DNA of 42,065 bases from Candidatus Edwardsbacteria bacterium. GTDB lineage: Bacteria; Edwardsbacteria; AC1; EtOH8. A program made the position numbers and the translations under genes. A model generated the notes under the pieces. It worked only from the letters and a program-made list of their open reading frames with translations. It searched no databases and was not told the DNA's origin. Where the stretch lies: positions 1-42,065 of the forward strand of contig JAVHLB010000014.1 of the NCBI GenBank assembly GCA_031082425.1. Direction: 5' to 3'. This document shows positions 39,866 to 42,065 of the stretch, piece by piece; within the stretch, counting starts at the first letter, position 1; each line of letters starts with the position of its first letter.

Positions 39866-41944
39866 TTGGCTCAGGAATCATTAAATAAGACCAGGAATAT
39901 CGGCATCATGGCCCATATCGATGCCGGTAAGACCACCACCACCGAGCGGATACTTTATTTTACCGGCCGGGTCCATCGGATCGGCGAGGTCCACGACGGG
40001 GCCGCCACCATGGACTGGATGGAGCAGGAGAAAGAACGCGGCATTACCATCACCTCGGCCGCCACCACCTGTTTTTGGAAAGAACATCGGATAAATATCA
40101 TAGATACCCCGGGCCACGTTGATTTTACGGTCGAAGTAGAACGCTCTTTGAGAATATTGGACAGCGCCGTGGCGCTGTTCTGCGCCGTGGGCGGAGTGGA
40201 GCCGCAAAGCGAAACGGTATGGCGACAGGCCGACCGATATCACATTCCCCGGATAGCCTTTATCAACAAGATGGACCGGGTGGGGGCGGACTTCGACGAC
40301 GCGGTTTCCATGATGCGGGAGCGGCTGGCCGCCAAGGCAGTGCCCCTCCAGATGCCCATCGGCCGTGAGGAGGCCTTCAGCGGGGTGGTGGACCTGGTGA
40401 CCATGAAGGCCATGACCTTCGACGACAAGGGCGAGAAGGTCCCCGAGACCGGTCCCATTCCGGCCGACCTGGCGGAGGCCGCCCAGAAATACCGGGACAA
40501 TCTGGTGGAGCAGGTGGCCGAGTTCGACGAGGAGGCCATGCATGCCTATCTGGACGGCCGGGAGATAACCCCGGAGATGCTGAAACGCTCCATCAGAAAA
40601 GGCACCCTGGAGATCAAGATATTTCCGGTATTGTGCGGGGCCTCGTTCAAGAACAAGGGGGTTCAGCTGCTGCTGGATGCCATCGTGGACTACCTGCCGG
40701 CCCCCACCGATCTTCCGCCCATCACCGGCATCAACCCCTATACCAGCCACAAGGAAGAGCGGCACGACAGCCCCGACGAGCCCCTGGCCGGCCTGGTGTT
40801 CAAGATAGCCACCGATCCCTATGTGGGCAAGATCTCCTTCGTCCGAATCTACTCCGGGATCCTCAAGGCCGGCGAGACGGTATACAACAGCAACCTTGAC
40901 AAGCGGGAACGGGTAAGCCGGATACTGATGATGCATGCCAACAAGCGCGAGGATGTGGAGCAGATATCGGCCGGAGACATCGCCGCCTTGGTGGGGCTGA
41001 AGGAAAGCCGCACCGGGCATACCATCTGCGACAAGACGCATCCCCTGGTGCTGGAAGCCATGAAATTCCCGGATCCGGTGATAGCGGTGGCCCTGGAGGC
41101 CAAATCCAAGGCCGATCAGGACAGGATGGGTCTGGCCCTGGCAAAACTGCTGGAGGAGGATCCCACCTTCAGGGTGAAGACCGACGAGGAGACCGGCCAG
41201 ACCATCATCTCCGGCATGGGTGAGCTTCATCTGGAGATAATCGTGGACCGCATGCTGCGGGAGTTCTCGGTGCAGGCCAATGTGGGCAAACCACAGGTAT
41301 CCTACCGCGAGACCATCCGCAAGTCGGTCACCAGCAACATCAAATTCGCCAAACAGACCGGGGGCCACGGACAATTCGCCCATGTGGTGATACATGCCGA
41401 GCCCAGGGAGCCCGGGACCGGATTCGAGTTCGTCAATTCCATCATCGGCGGCAACATCCCCAAGGAATTCATACCCTCGGTGGAAAAGGGGGTCAAGGAC
41501 GGTCTGGAATCCGGTGTGCTGGCGGGATATCCGGTGGTGGATGTCAAGGTGGAGCTGACCGACGGCTCTTATCACGAGGTGGATTCTTCGGACATGGCCT
41601 TCAGGATAGCCTCTTCAATGGCGGCCCGGGATGCCCTGCAGAAAGCATCATCAGTTCTCCTGGAACCAGTTATGGATGTGGAAGTGGTGGTCCCCGAAGT
41701 CTACATGGGCGACGTGATCGGAGACCTTAGCGCCCGCCGGGGCAAGATTTTGGGGCTGGTGAAACGCAAGGATGCCCAGGTCATAGCCTCGATGGTCCCC
41801 CTTTCCGAGATGTTCGGTTACGCCACCAGGCTGAGGTCCCTCACCCAGGGAAGGGCCATCTACACCATGCAGTTCCATCATTACGAGGAAGTTCCCCGGT
41901 CGATATCCGAGGAGATAATGGAGAAAAACGGAAGCCGGCGCTAA
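39866..41944 (+). CDS. fusA: Elongation factor G
   Basis: 692 residues from TTG 39866 (AGGA six bases upstream, GGGAG further). Translocase GTPase of the ribosome. G motifs: AHIDAGKT at 16-23, DTPGHVD at 80-86, NKMD at 132-135. The switch I region ends RGITITSA. Domain IV and V signatures (FVNSIIGGNIP, GDVIGDLSARRGKILG) are present. It resembles canonical EF-G with the HxxxxDGAATMDWMEQE region. Follows rpsG as in the classical str order. Confidence 0.98.
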   Translation: MAQESLNKTRNIGIMAHIDAGKTTTTERILYFTGRVHRIGEVHDGAATMDWMEQEKERGITITSAATTCFWKEHRINIIDTPGHVDFTVEVERSLRILDSAVALFCAVGGVEPQSETVWRQADRYHIPRIAFINKMDRVGADFDDAVSMMRERLAAKAVPLQMPIGREEAFSGVVDLVTMKAMTFDDKGEKVPETGPIPADLAEAAQKYRDNLVEQVAEFDEEAMHAYLDGREITPEMLKRSIRKGTLEIKIFPVLCGASFKNKGVQLLLDAIVDYLPAPTDLPPITGINPYTSHKEERHDSPDEPLAGLVFKIATDPYVGKISFVRIYSGILKAGETVYNSNLDKRERVSRILMMHANKREDVEQISAGDIAALVGLKESRTGHTICDKTHPLVLEAMKFPDPVIAVALEAKSKADQDRMGLALAKLLEEDPTFRVKTDEETGQTIISGMGELHLEIIVDRMLREFSVQANVGKPQVSYRETIRKSVTSNIKFAKQTGGHGQFAHVVIHAEPREPGTGFEFVNSIIGGNIPKEFIPSVEKGVKDGLESGVLAGYPVVDVKVELTDGSYHEVDSSDMAFRIASSMAARDALQKASSVLLEPVMDVEVVVPEVYMGDVIGDLSARRGKILGLVKRKDAQVIASMVPLSEMFGYATRLRSLTQGRAIYTMQFHHYEEVPRSISEEIMEKNGSRR

Positions 41945-42010
41945 TCACGCCAGTTGGCAAAGCAAGATATTAAGAGGAAAAATTTACCAGAATATAAGGA
42001 GATTCCAGGT

Positions 42011-42065
42011 ATGGCCAAAGCAAAATTCGAGCGAACCAAGCCGCACGTAAATATCGGGACGATCG
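42011..42065 (+). CDS. tuf: Elongation factor Tu, 5' end only
   Basis: Only the first 18 codons are in the window: MAKAKFERTKPHVNIGTI, identical in pattern to bacterial EF-Tu. AAGGAG lies upstream, ending about a dozen bases before ATG 42011. It is the expected fourth gene of the str operon and is cut by the window end, not by a mutation. Confidence 0.95.
   Translation, partial: MAKAKFERTKPHVNIGTI

Noticed and set aside
39881..41575. 564-residue minus-strand open frame opposite fusA
   Set aside because: Antisense shadow of EF-G with no recognisable domain or ribosome-binding site.

Overview
The window is a dense, almost entirely plus-strand stretch of a diderm bacterial chromosome with fairly high G+C coding DNA. 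An outer-membrane beta-barrel, lipopolysaccharide-type glycosyltransferases and signal peptides point to a two-membrane envelope. Intergenic DNA carries several families of short dispersed repeats (CAAAGGCAC-type, palindromes flanked by TAGGGG/CCCCTA, and TTCCCGC..GCGGGAA palindromes). I infer an uncultured lineage, possibly of the FCB or TA06/Edwardsbacteria type; this is a guess from gene content and repeat style, not a phylogenetic result.

Region 1 (67-5287) is an envelope operon: a Wzi-like outer-membrane protein, a UbiA-family prenyltransferase with an archaeal DGGGP-synthase-like motif, undecaprenyl-diphosphatase (UppP) and a membrane GAF-GAF-GGDEF protein. Region 2 (5434-9782) holds a XerC-like recombinase, an AT-rich ASCH-domain gene, a run of three intergenic hairpins, and pyruvate phosphate dikinase with its own promoter, leader hairpin and terminator, plus an unusual Lys-rich tail.

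Region 3 (10232-20779) is a tight operon: a BaiN-like flavoprotein that seems to start at a non-AUG codon, a second GAF-GGDEF protein, Ugd and UXS (UDP-glucose to UDP-xylose), then membrane GT-C and GT2 glycosyltransferases. An AT-rich type IV pilin-like gene is inserted before the last GT2 gene. Region 4 (20886-31194) has Dxr, a site-2 protease, an acyl-CoA ligase, a 921-residue headless coiled-coil protein with a PLL-rich tail, a XerD-like recombinase, RidA, a lipid kinase, a PP-loop tRNA-thiolation-type protein and a DUF5683 protein.

Region 5 (31479-36658) has an MthK-like potassium channel with an internal ribosome-binding site that could make a free RCK domain, a small acidic secreted protein, an MFS transporter, CoaE, a two-helix membrane protein, prfB with its programmed +1 frameshift, and a stand-alone Lrp/RAM domain. 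Region 6 (36866-38508) is an AbiEi/AbiEii toxin-antitoxin module with a consensus promoter overlapped by a 46-bp palindromic operator candidate, and with mosaic base composition. Region 7 (38626-42065) is the start of the str operon (rpsL, rpsG, fusA, tuf truncated by the window end) driven by a perfect-consensus sigma70-type promoter with an A/T-only upstream element. No tRNA, rRNA, CRISPR array, transposase or prophage gene was seen.
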